From the NCBI RefSeq assembly GCF_005406125.1, contig NZ_BIXZ01000003.1:186001-250000 (forward strand): a DNA stretch of 64,000 nucleotides, written 5' to 3'. Each line of letters starts with the position of its first letter. Position 1 is the first letter of the stretch. Under the pieces are notes generated by a model, which was not told where the DNA came from, made no database searches, and saw only the letters and a program-made list of their open reading frames with translations. The translations under genes were made by a program, and so were the position numbers. Shown one piece after another: positions 8,311-17,433 of this stretch. Source of the DNA: Haloarcula mannanilytica (GTDB lineage: Archaea; Halobacteriota; Halobacteria; Halobacteriales; Haloarculaceae).

Positions 8311-9669
8311 TCAGTTGTCCGGGTCGACCGAATCGGAGACGACGGCTTCGATTCGGGTGACCTTCCGTTCCAGATACGCCCGTTCGAAGTACAGCAGTTC
8401 GACCGCGATGACAGCTCCTGCGATCACCAGTACCATGTAGAAGGTCGCTGGCTCCCGCGTTCGCAGATTCCACAGCATCAGCGGGAAAAACCCCAGCGCC
8501 CCGACCGCACCGAGGGCGGGCGGCACCGGGTGGACGGCGCTTTTGTCGCGTTGCTGGAACGCCAGAACGCTCATTGCGCCGAAGATGACGATGAACGATA
8601 GCGAGGCGAAGGAGGTGATGGCGTTGAGGCTTCCGACTGCCGCGAACGCCGCTGTGACGGTCCCGATGAGGACGACCGTCCGCTCGGGCACGCCGTCGGT
8701 TTCCGCGTCACCGACGTTGTCCGGCAGGAGATCGTCGGTCAACATCCCCTTGGCGAAATGCGCCGCGGAGAACAGCGTCGCGTTGATAGCGCTGCCCGTC
8801 GAGAACAGCGCCGACACCGACAGCAGTACCGCCCCGAACGAGGACAGTCCGTAAGGGGACAGCATCGTCGCCGCCGCGTCTTTCAGCGCGACGTGGGGGG
8901 AGTTCGTCAGCGCGTCCGGGACGAGATTGACGGTGACGACGCCGACCAACACGTAGACGGCGACCGCGACCGGGATTGCGATGTATACCGCTTTTCGGAT
9001 GGTCTCGACCGGATTCTCGATTCCCTCCTGATCGTAGAACAGCAACTGCCAGCCCTGGAACGCCACGAACGAGATCGCTGCCGCGACGATCGGGCTGGTG
9101 CTCGTGAGTCGATCCAGACCGATGTCCACTGGTGCGGCGCTGAATCCGTGGATGTAGGCGAGTCCTAGGATGCCGAAGGCGACCAGAATCGCTAGCTTCA
9201 GTGCGACAAGGATGTTCTCGACCGTCCCGGTCGAGCGTGCACCCAGCAGATTCAGGCCGACGAACGCGGCGACTGCCAGGACGGAGACCGCCGGCCTCGT
9301 CGGGAGGCCTGCGATACCGTCGGGGAGACCAAGCGCGATAGCGAACTCCGCGAACGCGAACGCGTACATCGCCATTGAACCGATGTAGCCAAACAGCAGC
9401 GTCCAGCCGACCATGCCGGCAAGCGTGGCGTTCCCGAGATAGCACTGCACGAACGACACGGAGCCGCCGTGGGCGTCACGAAGTGAATTGAGCGTGTTGT
9501 ACGAGTAGCCCGCACAGAGCGCAACGACGCCAGCAAGCACGAACGCCGCCCACGTCGCCGCCATCGTTATCTGTGCGACGACGCCCAATACGGCGTAGAT
9601 ACCGCCGCCGATCATCCCGCCGAGCGCAATCGAAACCGCTTCTGTGAGTCCCAGATTGCTCTCGCCCAT
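8311..9669 (-). CDS. APC superfamily amino acid permease
   Basis: The 452-residue integral membrane protein begins MGESNLGLTEAVSIALGGMIGGGIYAVLG, the first-helix motif (GGMIGGGI) of amino acid-polyamine-organocation transporters, and has roughly eleven to twelve hydrophobic segments. It likely imports an amino acid or related solute by cation symport; the substrate cannot be read from sequence. The open frame extends upstream over the nth gene, but that part is antisense to nth and rich in arginine and proline, so ATG 9669 is the sensible start. It is divergent from nth, with about 117 bases between the starts. The C-terminal residues are polar and charged. Confidence 0.88.
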   Translation of the reverse strand: MGESNLGLTEAVSIALGGMIGGGIYAVLGVVAQITMAATWAAFVLAGVVALCAGYSYNTLNSLRDAHGGSVSFVQCYLGNATLAGMVGWTLLFGYIGSMAMYAFAFAEFAIALGLPDGIAGLPTRPAVSVLAVAAFVGLNLLGARSTGTVENILVALKLAILVAFGILGLAYIHGFSAAPVDIGLDRLTSTSPIVAAAISFVAFQGWQLLFYDQEGIENPVETIRKAVYIAIPVAVAVYVLVGVVTVNLVPDALTNSPHVALKDAAATMLSPYGLSSFGAVLLSVSALFSTGSAINATLFSAAHFAKGMLTDDLLPDNVGDAETDGVPERTVVLIGTVTAAFAAVGSLNAITSFASLSFIVIFGAMSVLAFQQRDKSAVHPVPPALGAVGALGFFPLMLWNLRTREPATFYMVLVIAGAVIAVELLYFERAYLERKVTRIEAVVSDSVDPDN

Positions 9670-9786
9670 CGGCCCCAAAGTAGACCAGCTATCCGGAAGA
9701 GTCCGATGCCGGTATTTGCAGGGACCCCACCGACCGGCGTGCGATTCGGGACAGGCGTTTTGTCGCTCCTCGCCTTGCCTCCCGGT

Positions 9787-10626
9787 ATGAGCGACGAGGA
9801 ACCAGCGGAGAACATCAGCGGTGGGGCCGCCGGCGGCGGCCGGGCAGCCGCGTTCGACCCGGAGACGGCTGGCACGCGGGCCGAAGCCGTCGTTGACCAC
9901 CTTGGCGACCTGTACTGGACGAAGACCTACGGCGGCCGGGACGCCTTCGAGTGCCTCGTCCGGACGATACTCAGCCAGAACACCTCCGACAAGGCGAGCC
10001 AGCCAGCCCACGACGAACTGATGGCGCGGTACGGGAGCGACGGCGGAGACGTGGACGGCGAAGGAGACTCCGACGACACCGACCTCGCCCGCGCGCTGGC
10101 CGATGCCGACCAGGCTGAACTCGCCGAGACCATCTCCTCGGCCGGGCTCTACAACCAGAAGTCCGAACGCATCATCGCCCTCGCGGGGCGCATCTGCGAG
10201 GCGTACGGCGGCGAGGACGGCTTCGACGCATTTGTCCGAGACAGCGACCCCGAGGCGGTGCGGTCGACGCTGCTTGACATGAACGGCGTTGGCCCGAAGA
10301 CCGCTGACTGCGTCCTGCTGTTTGCGGGCGGCCGCGGCGGTGTGTTTCCGGTGGACACGCACGTCCATCGTATCGCCCGCCGCATGGGACTGGCCCCAGC
10401 CGACGCCGACCACGAGACCGTCCGCGAGTATCTGGAACGCGACGTACCGCCGGAAAAATGCGGGTTCGGCCATACGGCGATGATTCAGTTCGGCCGCCAG
10501 TACTGCTCGGCCAGAAAGCCGGCCTGTCTGGACGACCCCGACGCGTGCCCGCTGGCGGGCCACTGCGATCAGGTCGGCGTGTATCCGGCCAGTGGCGAGG
10601 TCGTCGACCCCGCCGAAGCGGAGTAA
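9787..10626 (+). CDS. nth: Endonuclease III homologue (HhH-GPD DNA glycosylase/lyase with Fe-S cluster)
   Basis: The 279-residue protein has the endonuclease III order: CLVRTILSQNTSD helix, helix-hairpin-helix with catalytic lysine in MNGVGPKTADCVLL, the catalytic aspartate in VDTHVHRIARR, and a C-terminal cysteine cluster. It removes oxidised pyrimidines and nicks the abasic site. The cluster reads C-x6-C-x6-C-x5-C, four residues longer in the middle loop than the classic C-x6-C-x2-C-x5-C. An acidic insert of about 12 residues (GDGGDVDGEGDSDDTD region) lies in the N-terminal domain. Start ATG 9787 (MSDEEPAEN) excludes a hydrophobic upstream extension. Confidence 0.9.
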   Translation: MSDEEPAENISGGAAGGGRAAAFDPETAGTRAEAVVDHLGDLYWTKTYGGRDAFECLVRTILSQNTSDKASQPAHDELMARYGSDGGDVDGEGDSDDTDLARALADADQAELAETISSAGLYNQKSERIIALAGRICEAYGGEDGFDAFVRDSDPEAVRSTLLDMNGVGPKTADCVLLFAGGRGGVFPVDTHVHRIARRMGLAPADADHETVREYLERDVPPEKCGFGHTAMIQFGRQYCSARKPACLDDPDACPLAGHCDQVGVYPASGEVVDPAEAE

Positions 10627-10672
10627 TCGAATCGACCCCGTGTTTTTACCAGCGTTTTGAGCGACGACGACT

Positions 10673-10951
10673 CCAGAAAGCCCCGAGGCGCTGGGCTCTT
10701 GCGACTCTCACGGTTCGCTTCGCTCACCGTTCGAGTGAGTCGTGGCGCTTTGCGCCACGTACTCGCTGCGCCCTTCGCTCACTTCGTTCGCTCCAGTGCT
10801 TGCCTCGTCTCGAACGCCCAGCACCTCGCCCCTTTCAGTCCCACCCGTAGCCGGTTGGTCAAACTGGGCTGGGTGGGACTGAAAGGGGCCGCGCTATCGG
10901 CGAACCCCGGCGCAGCAAGCCGCGGGAGCCGATAGTGCGGGGGCTTTCTGG
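10673..10951. repeat. Structured inverted repeat element, copy B
   Basis: Outer arms are CCAGAAAGCCCC (10673-10684) and GGGGCTTTCTGG (10940-10951). Inner arms are a perfect 19-base inverted repeat: GCCCCTTTCAGTCCCACCC (10828-10846) and GGGTGGGACTGAAAGGGGC (10871-10889), with a 24-base loop. Each half is a module: outer arm, a stem (GCTGGG/CCCAGC on the left, CTATCGGC/GCCGATAG on the right), a variable insert, and the inner arm. The right module on the minus strand matches the left module of copy A at 112-213. It fills the gap between nth and an aldo/keto reductase and contains no gene. Confidence 0.8.
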
Positions 10952-11004
10952 CTGGTAGAAGCTACGTTGTAGGAGAATCCAACTACAAAGACACTACCTA
11001 GCAG

Positions 11005-12036
11005 TCATTCGCGGTGGCCCCAGCGCTCGCCGTCGTCGGCATAGCGGGCGCTGACGATGCGGTTGAACTGGTCGTCGGACAGTGAGATGTCGGCCGCGCC
11101 GACGTTCTCGTCCAACTGGTCGACGGTACGCGCGCCGACAATGGGAACACAGGTGAAGTCCGGCTGTTCGATGAGCCAGCGCAGCGCCACCTGGGCGGGT
11201 GTGGCGTCGAGTTCGTCGGCCACGGCGCGGAGCTCGTCGAGGACGTGCCAGCCGCGCTCCGAGAGGTAGAAATCCTCGAAGCGGTCGGACAGCGAGCCGC
11301 GAGAGCCTTCTGGCCCCTCGAAGGCCGTCGGGTCATCGTCGTCCGTGCGCTCGTACTTGCCCGTGAGGAAGCCGCCCGCCAGCGGCGAGTACGGACAGAC
11401 GGCCATGTCCTGGTCGGCAGCGACATCGAGATAATCTTTCACGTCGTCGCGGTAGCCGGCGTGGAACAGCGGCTGGGTCACCTCGAAGCGCTGGTAGTCC
11501 TCGACATCGCTTTTCCACAGGGCTTTGGTCAGCTGCCAGGCGGCCATCGTCGACGCGCCGAGGTGGTGGACCTTGCCCGCGTGAACGAGGTCATCAAGCG
11601 CGGATAGCGTCTCCTCGATGTCGCTCTCTTCGTCCCAGCGGTGGATATAGTAGAGGTCGAGGTAGTCAGTATCGAGGCGGTCAAGTGTCCCTTCAATCTG
11701 AGCGCGGATGTGCTTGCGGCCAAGACCTGAATCGTTGGGGCCAGGCTCGCCGCGGCCGTCGAAGGGGAAGTACACTTTCGAGGCGATGACGAAGTCCTCG
11801 CGGTCGTAGTCATCGAGCCACTCGCCGATGTACTCCTCGCTGGTGCCGTTGGGGTTGCCGTAGACGTTGGCGGTGTCGATGAAGTTGATACCCCGCTCCC
11901 ACGCCGCATCGAGGAGGTCGTGGGCTTCCTCGCGGTCGGTCTCGACGACGCCGCCGGTCTCCCGGCCGAAGCGCCAGGTGCCGAAACACAGCTGTGAGAC
12001 TGTCGTCCCGGTCGAACCGAGTCTGGTGTACTCCAT
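11005..12036 (-). CDS. Aldo/keto reductase
   Basis: A 343-residue NADPH-dependent oxidoreductase of the aldo/keto reductase TIM-barrel family. Visible motifs are LGSTGTTVSQLCFGTWRFG at the N-terminus, NFIDTANVYGNPNGTSEE (catalytic Asp and Tyr), IASKVYF (Lys), LYYIHRWD (His) and PIVGARTVDQLDENVGA in the cofactor-binding region. The physiological carbonyl or alcohol substrate is unknown. A paralogue of similar size lies at 16383-17354 on the same strand. It is transcribed towards repeat copy B. Confidence 0.9.
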   Translation of the reverse strand: MEYTRLGSTGTTVSQLCFGTWRFGRETGGVVETDREEAHDLLDAAWERGINFIDTANVYGNPNGTSEEYIGEWLDDYDREDFVIASKVYFPFDGRGEPGPNDSGLGRKHIRAQIEGTLDRLDTDYLDLYYIHRWDEESDIEETLSALDDLVHAGKVHHLGASTMAAWQLTKALWKSDVEDYQRFEVTQPLFHAGYRDDVKDYLDVAADQDMAVCPYSPLAGGFLTGKYERTDDDDPTAFEGPEGSRGSLSDRFEDFYLSERGWHVLDELRAVADELDATPAQVALRWLIEQPDFTCVPIVGARTVDQLDENVGAADISLSDDQFNRIVSARYADDGERWGHRE

Positions 12037-12099
12037 ATCGGGGCCACGACGGGCTACCCGAAAAAGGGGCGCGGTCCCGGCGAAGGCTGTCCGGTACTC

Positions 12100-12519
12100 C
12101 TATGACCGCCCTGCAGACGCCGCGACGACCAGCCCGGTCACCAGCAGAAACGCCATCAGCGAGAGGTTGGGCACGGTCAGGCCGAGCACCCGATACTGTA
12201 CCTGCGCGCAACTGATCGCTCCGATGCCACAGGTCGTCTGGCTCACCTGTAGCCAGGAGTGGTAGGCCGCGATGGCAGTCCCTGGCACCGCCAGCGGCAG
12301 CGCCGTCCGGACGACGCCGGGACGGTTCTCGACGGCAGCGATGCCGAGGACGACCACTAGCGGGTACATCAGGATTCGCTGATACCAGCAGAGGCGACAG
12401 GGCGTGAGTCCGAGGCCCAGCGAGAGATAGAGGCTGCCGGCTGTCGCAACGGCGGCGACAACGGTCGCGGCGGCCAAAAAGAGCCGAGACCGGTCGGAGA
12501 CGAATCGGGAGTCGACCAC
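12100..12519 (-). CDS. Disulfide bond formation protein DsbB-like
   Basis: The 139-residue membrane protein has four hydrophobic helices and the DsbB active-site motif LTPCRLCWYQR at the end of the first helix pair, then a second cysteine pair (TTCGIGAISCAQ). DsbB-type proteins reoxidise DsbA-like thiol oxidases and pass electrons to quinones. The open frame extends far upstream but that part is antisense to the next gene; I chose the GTG at 12519, giving MVDSRFVSDRSRLF just before helix one. It stands alone, about 60 bases from the aldo/keto reductase start. Confidence 0.85.
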   Translation of the reverse strand: MVDSRFVSDRSRLFLAAATVVAAVATAGSLYLSLGLGLTPCRLCWYQRILMYPLVVVLGIAAVENRPGVVRTALPLAVPGTAIAAYHSWLQVSQTTCGIGAISCAQVQYRVLGLTVPNLSLMAFLLVTGLVVAASAGRS

Positions 12520-12619
12520 AGCAAAGCCGGCGACGCCCGGCGAAAAAAGCGTTCCGAGACCCGGGTCTGAGAGGCTCGGCAGCGCTCGCTTTTTCAGTCC
12601 CGCCGCCGACAGCCAGCGT

Positions 12620-12922
12620 ATGCCCGACGATTCGGACCCCGAGGCGAACCTCGAACAGTGGAAGTCCGCGATGCAGGAAGAACACGCAGAAGCCATCTCG
12701 AACCCCGATCCCGACGAGTTCCACCAGATCGAGGGCGTGGCACAGGTCACATATCGGGTGACCTTCGACTACGATGCCGACAAGGACGCGCTCGAACGGG
12801 AAAGCGCTGAGGAGGTCGACGACCTGACCGACCCCGAACTGCTCTCCTGTGCGTGTGGCGTTCGCGGGATGACGCCCGAGGAAGCGCGGGAGCATATGGC
12901 TGCCGCTGCCGAGCAGTCGTAA
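12620..12922 (+). CDS. Small acidic conserved haloarchaeal protein, function unknown
   Basis: I do not recognise a named family. The 100-residue protein is very acidic, with a predicted N-terminal helix (EANLEQWKSAMQEEHAEAI), a central beta segment (VAQVTYRVTFDYD) and a C-terminal motif LLSCACGVRGMTPEEAREHM with two cysteines two apart. The motif and coherent acidic composition argue for a real gene. A T-rich stretch near 12590 could be its promoter, fitting a leaderless start at ATG 12620. It diverges from dsbB. Confidence 0.7.
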   Translation: MPDDSDPEANLEQWKSAMQEEHAEAISNPDPDEFHQIEGVAQVTYRVTFDYDADKDALERESAEEVDDLTDPELLSCACGVRGMTPEEAREHMAAAAEQS

Positions 12923-12941
12923 TCAGCACCGCCAGGCCGTC

Positions 12942-13490
12942 TCAGTCGTGAATAGTCACGCCGTCGTGGTCGACGGTGATGTCGACCAGGCTCGTCACTT
13001 CGTAGTCGGTGCCGTCGAGCGCCGACTCACCCTGTTTCCGGAAGACGACGACGATGTCCGAGATGTTCGCCCCGATGCCGTCGAGTGCCTCACAGATGGA
13101 GGCCATCGTCCCGCCGGTCGAGAGCAGGTCATCAACGATGAGCAGGTCGTCGCCGGCCTCGATGTCGTTGATGAACATCTCGGATTCGGAGTAGCCGGTG
13201 GTCTTGTGCAGCGGGACCTCGTCGTCGAGGCCGTAGGAGCGCTTGCGGATGACCACGAGCGGGATGTCCGTCTGCAGCGAGAGCGCGGTCGCGATGTGGA
13301 TGCCCATCGCCTCCGGCGCGACGATCTTGTCCACGTCGAGGTCGGCCGCTCGCGTCACGCCGACGACGACCTCGCGGAGGAGTTCCGGTTCAAGCATCGG
13401 GACGCCGTTGCTGAGCGGGTGGACCAGGTAGGCGTACCCGTCTTTGTCGATAATCGGGGCCTCGTGCAGCGACTCGCGGAGCTTCTCCAT
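12942..13490 (-). CDS. hpt: Hypoxanthine/adenine phosphoribosyltransferase family (HGPRTase-like)
   Basis: The 182-residue protein carries the PRPP-binding motif LLIVDDLLSTGGTM (about 121-134) and the archaeal HGPRTase-like pattern IVAPEAMGIHIATALS earlier. It salvages a free purine base with PRPP to a nucleotide in the cytoplasm. ATG 13490 gives MEKLRESLHEAPIIDKDGY, the typical family start; the upstream extension is arginine and proline rich and not family-like. Which purine is preferred cannot be told from sequence; some halophilic members of this group have been described as adenine-preferring. Confidence 0.88.
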   Translation of the reverse strand: MEKLRESLHEAPIIDKDGYAYLVHPLSNGVPMLEPELLREVVVGVTRAADLDVDKIVAPEAMGIHIATALSLQTDIPLVVIRKRSYGLDDEVPLHKTTGYSESEMFINDIEAGDDLLIVDDLLSTGGTMASICEALDGIGANISDIVVVFRKQGESALDGTDYEVTSLVDITVDHDGVTIHD

Positions 13491-13607
13491 GCCCCCGTTA
13501 CCTGAAGGGAGACAATAAACCGTTCGAGGCTGGGCTGGGGTGTGCGCACCGATTCGCGGTGTCGTCATTCGGCTCGTTTGTCGGAACTGAGCGGCGAACA
13601 GATAGCG

Positions 13608-15131
13608 TCAGTCCGCCGTCGAGACCGACCGGTCCCGTTTCGTCTCGAACGGGCTGTCCTCGATGATGTCCCGGGCGGTGTGTTCGCCGCTGATGAGACA
13701 CATCGGCATCCCGATACCGGGCGTGGTGTAGCCCCCAGTGTAGTAGAGGCCGTCAAGGCCGGCGCGGTGACCGGGGCGGAGCGGCCCGGTCTGGAACAGC
13801 GTATGGGCCAGCCCAAGGGCCGTTCCCTGCGGGTCGCCGAAGCGGTCGGCGAACTCGCTGACACACGCCGATTCCTCGACGACGATGCGGTCCCGCAGGT
13901 CGACGCCGGTCTGTTCGGCGAGGTCCGCGAGGACGAACTCCCGGTATTCCTGGCGAATCTCGGGACCGTCGTCGAGCCCCGGCGCGATGGGGACCAGAAC
14001 GACGACGGCGTGGTGGCCGTCAGGGGCGACCGTCTCGTCGGTCTTCGACGTGACCGAGAGGTAGTACGCGGGGTCGTCGGGCCAGGCGGGGCGGTCGAAT
14101 ATCTGCTCGAAGTGACCGTCCCAGTCCGTCGGCAGGACCAGCGAGTGATGCGCCAGCGGTTCTACGTCGCCTTCGACGCCGAGATACAGCATGAACGCCG
14201 ACGGCGCGTAGGTCTGGTCGTCCCAGTAGCTCGGGTCGTGGTCGCGCGCGGCGGGGTCGAGGAGATTCTGCTCGGTGTACGCGGGGTTGGCGTTGCTGAC
14301 CACGATGTCAGAGCCGACGACGCCGTCCTCGGTGGTCAGTTCGAACGCCCCCGCCTCGCCAGCGATGTGCTGGACCTCGGTCCCGGTCCGAATATCGACG
14401 CCGAGTTCCCGGGCCAGCGACCCGAGACCGTCGACGACGCCGGCGATACCGCCCTCAGGGTAGAACACGTTCATGTTCAGGTCGACGTGGCTCATGATGC
14501 TGTACAGCGCGGGGGTGTTGTGGGGCGCGCCGCCGAGAAACACAAGCGTGTATTCGAGCAACTGCCGGAGCTTGGGGTGGTCGACGTAGCGGCCGACGTA
14601 GTCGTCCATCGAGCCAAAGAGCCGCGCCCGCGGGGCCAGCGGGAGGAGGTCGGTGTCGACGTAGTCGCGTAGCCGCTCGCGGCCCTCGTAGACGACCCGG
14701 TCCATCGCCAGGTCGTAGTTGCGCTCGGCGGTGTCGAGGTACTCAACGAGGGCGTCGCCGCCCCCCTCCTCGTAGGACTCGAACACCTCGCGGGCGTTCT
14801 CACGGTTGGGCCGCATCGTCACCCGGTCGCCGTCCTTCCAGAACACCCGGTACTGGGGGTCGAGCCGCTCCAGTTCGTAGTAGTCCGTGTGTTCGCGGTC
14901 GAAATGGCCGAAGAAGCGCTCGAACACGTCGGGCATCAGGTACCACGACGGGCCGGTGTCGAACCGGAAGCCGTCGCGTTCGAGGACACCTGCGTGGCCG
15001 CCGAGGCGGTCGTGGCGTTCGAGCAGTCGCACGTCGGCTCCGGCGTCGGCCAGGTAGCACGCCGCGGAGAGGCCGCCGAAGCCGCCGCCGACGACGGTCA
15101 CCGTCCGGTCGCGAGGGAGGCCATCACGCAT
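13608..15131 (-). CDS. crtI: Phytoene desaturase / CrtI-type carotenoid oxidoreductase
   Basis: The 507-residue flavoprotein starts with the dinucleotide-binding fold VTVVGGGFGGLSAACYLADAG and LLERHDRLGGHAG. It ends with the CrtI signature LYYTGGYTTPGIGMPMCLISGEHTARDI. CrtI-type enzymes introduce double bonds into phytoene to make lycopene, or saturate or desaturate later C40/C50 intermediates. Divergence from a Brp/Blh gene with 150 bases between supports a role in carotenoid and retinal supply. A TATA-like GACTATATTTG lies just upstream of the start on the intergenic side. CrtD-like 3,4-desaturase activity is an alternative. Confidence 0.85.
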   Translation of the reverse strand: MRDGLPRDRTVTVVGGGFGGLSAACYLADAGADVRLLERHDRLGGHAGVLERDGFRFDTGPSWYLMPDVFERFFGHFDREHTDYYELERLDPQYRVFWKDGDRVTMRPNRENAREVFESYEEGGGDALVEYLDTAERNYDLAMDRVVYEGRERLRDYVDTDLLPLAPRARLFGSMDDYVGRYVDHPKLRQLLEYTLVFLGGAPHNTPALYSIMSHVDLNMNVFYPEGGIAGVVDGLGSLARELGVDIRTGTEVQHIAGEAGAFELTTEDGVVGSDIVVSNANPAYTEQNLLDPAARDHDPSYWDDQTYAPSAFMLYLGVEGDVEPLAHHSLVLPTDWDGHFEQIFDRPAWPDDPAYYLSVTSKTDETVAPDGHHAVVVLVPIAPGLDDGPEIRQEYREFVLADLAEQTGVDLRDRIVVEESACVSEFADRFGDPQGTALGLAHTLFQTGPLRPGHRAGLDGLYYTGGYTTPGIGMPMCLISGEHTARDIIEDSPFETKRDRSVSTAD

Positions 15132-15281
15132 AGCAAGCGCTAGCGACTATATTTGAAAAAGGGTTGTCTGGATTCTCAGAAACTCACAACGACAGCAGTG
15201 CCGACGGGCTCTCGCCCGGTGTTCTCAGTTCGATGGAATTCGCAACATCGTTTATTGTGAGCGTTTCCCTAGGCTCGCCGT

Positions 15282-16346
15282 ATGCCCACGACCGGCCTGG
15301 GGTCCGTCTGGCAGCGCAATCGGGACATCAACCGCCATCCGTCGCTCTGGCTCTCGCGGGCGAGCCTGCTGGTACTTGCCGTTGTCTTCGGCCTCCTCGG
15401 AGTAGCGGGCGTCAGCGTCCCGCTCCGGGCACAGATGGTCGTCTACCTCGTCGGGATGGTCGCGCTCAATCTCCCCCACGGCGGCTACGAACACTTCGAG
15501 AACCTTCGTCGCCGTCGCCCCTCCTTTCGCTGGCGCTACGTCACGGTGTATCTGGCAGCCATCGGTGGATTCGTCGGCCTGTTCCTCGTGGCTCCGGTCG
15601 CCGGCCTCGCGCTGGCGCTGACCGTCGCCATGGCGAAGGGTGGCCTCGGCGGCCGACAGGTACTCGAAGCCACGAGCGGCACTGAGCACCTACAGTCCCG
15701 GTTCCAGCGCGGGCTCGCGGCGGCCGTCCGCGGCGGCGCGGTGATGCTCGTCCCCATCGTGTTCTGGCCGGACACGTTCTACGCGTTCAGCGCGTTGATG
15801 GTCGGGCTCGTCGAACCCGGGGCGCTCTCGTCGTACGCAGGCTCGTTCGACACGACCCGGCTCGTCATCGGGTCCGGCTACGGCCTCGCCCTGACGACAC
15901 ATATCCTCCTGGGCTACGCCCGCGGCGGCGGCCGCTCCTGGCTCGTCGACGCGGGGGAGTCGCTATTGCTGACGGCCTACTTCGCGTTCGTGCCCGTCCT
16001 CGTCGCTGTCGGGCTGTACTTCCCGTTCTGGTACTCCGCCCGGCAGGTGGCACGGACGGCAGCCGTTGAGGACGAACCGGTCGGCGACGAGCGCTGGGAC
16101 CTGCTCGGCGGCGCGGACCCCTCGTCCGTCGCACTGCGTGCCTGGGTCGTTCTCGTCGTCGGAGCGCTGGCCACCTTCGGCGTTCTCGTCGCCGTCTACT
16201 GGGCGTTCCCGAATCCGCTGGGCACGAGCGACCTGCTCCCCGGCGCGGTGGCGTTCTGGAGTATGTTCATCAGCATCGTCGCGCTGCCCCACATTGTCGT
16301 CGGGTCGTTGCTCGACCGTGACCGGGGCATCTGGTACGTACCGTGA
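15282..16346 (+). CDS. blh: Brp/Blh family beta-carotene 15,15'-dioxygenase
   Basis: The 354-residue protein has about eight to ten membrane helices and the family's conserved histidines: LNLPHGGYEHFENL near residue 65 and SIVALPHIVVGSLLDRDRGIWY at the C-terminus, probable non-haem iron ligands. Brp/Blh enzymes cleave beta-carotene into two retinals for rhodopsins. No rhodopsin gene lies in the window. The spacer to the divergent crtI is rich in possible promoter elements. Start ATG 15282 follows directly after a CCCTAGGCTCGCCGT stretch. Confidence 0.88.
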   Translation: MPTTGLGSVWQRNRDINRHPSLWLSRASLLVLAVVFGLLGVAGVSVPLRAQMVVYLVGMVALNLPHGGYEHFENLRRRRPSFRWRYVTVYLAAIGGFVGLFLVAPVAGLALALTVAMAKGGLGGRQVLEATSGTEHLQSRFQRGLAAAVRGGAVMLVPIVFWPDTFYAFSALMVGLVEPGALSSYAGSFDTTRLVIGSGYGLALTTHILLGYARGGGRSWLVDAGESLLLTAYFAFVPVLVAVGLYFPFWYSARQVARTAAVEDEPVGDERWDLLGGADPSSVALRAWVVLVVGALATFGVLVAVYWAFPNPLGTSDLLPGAVAFWSMFISIVALPHIVVGSLLDRDRGIWYVP

Positions 16347-16382
16347 CGGCGGACACCGCTGTACTACCGCAACGGCGACGGC

Positions 16383-17354
16383 TCACTCGTGACCCGAAAC
16401 CGGGACCGGCTCGTAGGGTTCTTCCAGGTACTTGATGTCCGACTCGCTGAGATCGATTTCCAGGGCTTCGACGGCTGCTTCGAGGTGGTCGACGCTCGAA
16501 GTCCCGAGAATTGGTGTCGTTACCCACTCCTTGTGGAACTGCCAGGCGAGGGCTATCTGGGCCATCGAAACGCCCTTCTCGGCGGCGAGTTCCCCCACGC
16601 GCTCGTTGATTTCCCTGCCGCCGCCCGCCGCGTACGGCCGACCGATTTCGGCCTCGTGCTCTCCGCGGGTCGTCGCGTCGAACTCCTCGTGCGGGCGGGT
16701 CAGGAAGCCAGCGCCCAGTGGGCTCCAAGGCATCACCGCGATGTCTTCTTTGTCACACAGCGGCAGCATCTCGCGTTCCTCTTCCCGATAGACGAGGTTG
16801 TAGAGGTTCTGCATCGAGACGAAGCGGTCGAGGTGCAGGCGCTCGGACGTGTGCAGCGCCTCGGCGAACTGGTACGCCCACATCGACGACGCCCCGAGAT
16901 GGTGGACCTGGCCGCGCCGCACCGCGTCGTCCAGCGCCCGGAGCGTCCCCTCGATGGGCGTGTCGTCGTCCCAGCGGTGAATCTGGTAGAGGTCGACCGT
17001 GTCCATCCCCAGCCGGGAAAGCGAGTTCGACAGTTCCTGCTCGATGGCCTTCCGAGAGAGGCCGCCGGAGTTGGGGTCGTCCTCGCGCATCTGGCCGTAT
17101 CCCTTCGTCGCGATGACGAACTCGTCGCGGTCGTACTCCGAGATAACGTCGCCCAGAATCGCTTCCGACTCGCCGTCGGAGTAGACGTTCGCCGTGTCGA
17201 AGAAGTTGATGCCCAGATCGATGGCCCGCTCGATTACCGCACGGCTCTCGTCCTCGTCGAGCGTCCACTCGTCGCCGTTCGTCCCGAAGCTCATGCAGCC
17301 GAGACAGATGTCCGAGACGGTGATGCCGGTCGAACCGAACGTCGAGTACTCCAT
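16383..17354 (-). CDS. Aldo/keto reductase, second paralogue
   Basis: This 323-residue enzyme has the same motif order as the paralogue at 11005: FGSTGITVSDICLGCMSFG, NFFDTANVYSDGESE (Asp, Tyr), IATKGYGQ (Lys), LYQIHRWD (His) and PILGTSSVDHLEAAVEAL. The SFG plus ANVYSxGxSE pattern is typical of the yeast YakC/YajO-like branch, reducing aldehydes with NADPH. It is followed on the same strand by nothing obviously co-transcribed; its 3' end faces blh. Substrate unknown. Confidence 0.88.
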   Translation of the reverse strand: MEYSTFGSTGITVSDICLGCMSFGTNGDEWTLDEDESRAVIERAIDLGINFFDTANVYSDGESEAILGDVISEYDRDEFVIATKGYGQMREDDPNSGGLSRKAIEQELSNSLSRLGMDTVDLYQIHRWDDDTPIEGTLRALDDAVRRGQVHHLGASSMWAYQFAEALHTSERLHLDRFVSMQNLYNLVYREEEREMLPLCDKEDIAVMPWSPLGAGFLTRPHEEFDATTRGEHEAEIGRPYAAGGGREINERVGELAAEKGVSMAQIALAWQFHKEWVTTPILGTSSVDHLEAAVEALEIDLSESDIKYLEEPYEPVPVSGHE

Positions 17355-17433
17355 ACCGCCCGGTCGGCCACAGCGGTATAAAATGCTGTGCCACCCGGAC
17401 GAGAGGCGGCAGATCCCCTCTCTGAACGGCTGC

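Noticed and set aside
9670-10563. N-terminal extension of the APC permease frame
   Set aside because: It is antisense to nth and lacks transporter features; the permease starts at 9669.
11810-12895. Long minus-strand frame over the aldo/keto reductase start, dsbB and the small gene
   Set aside because: Arginine and proline rich; it crosses three better-supported genes.
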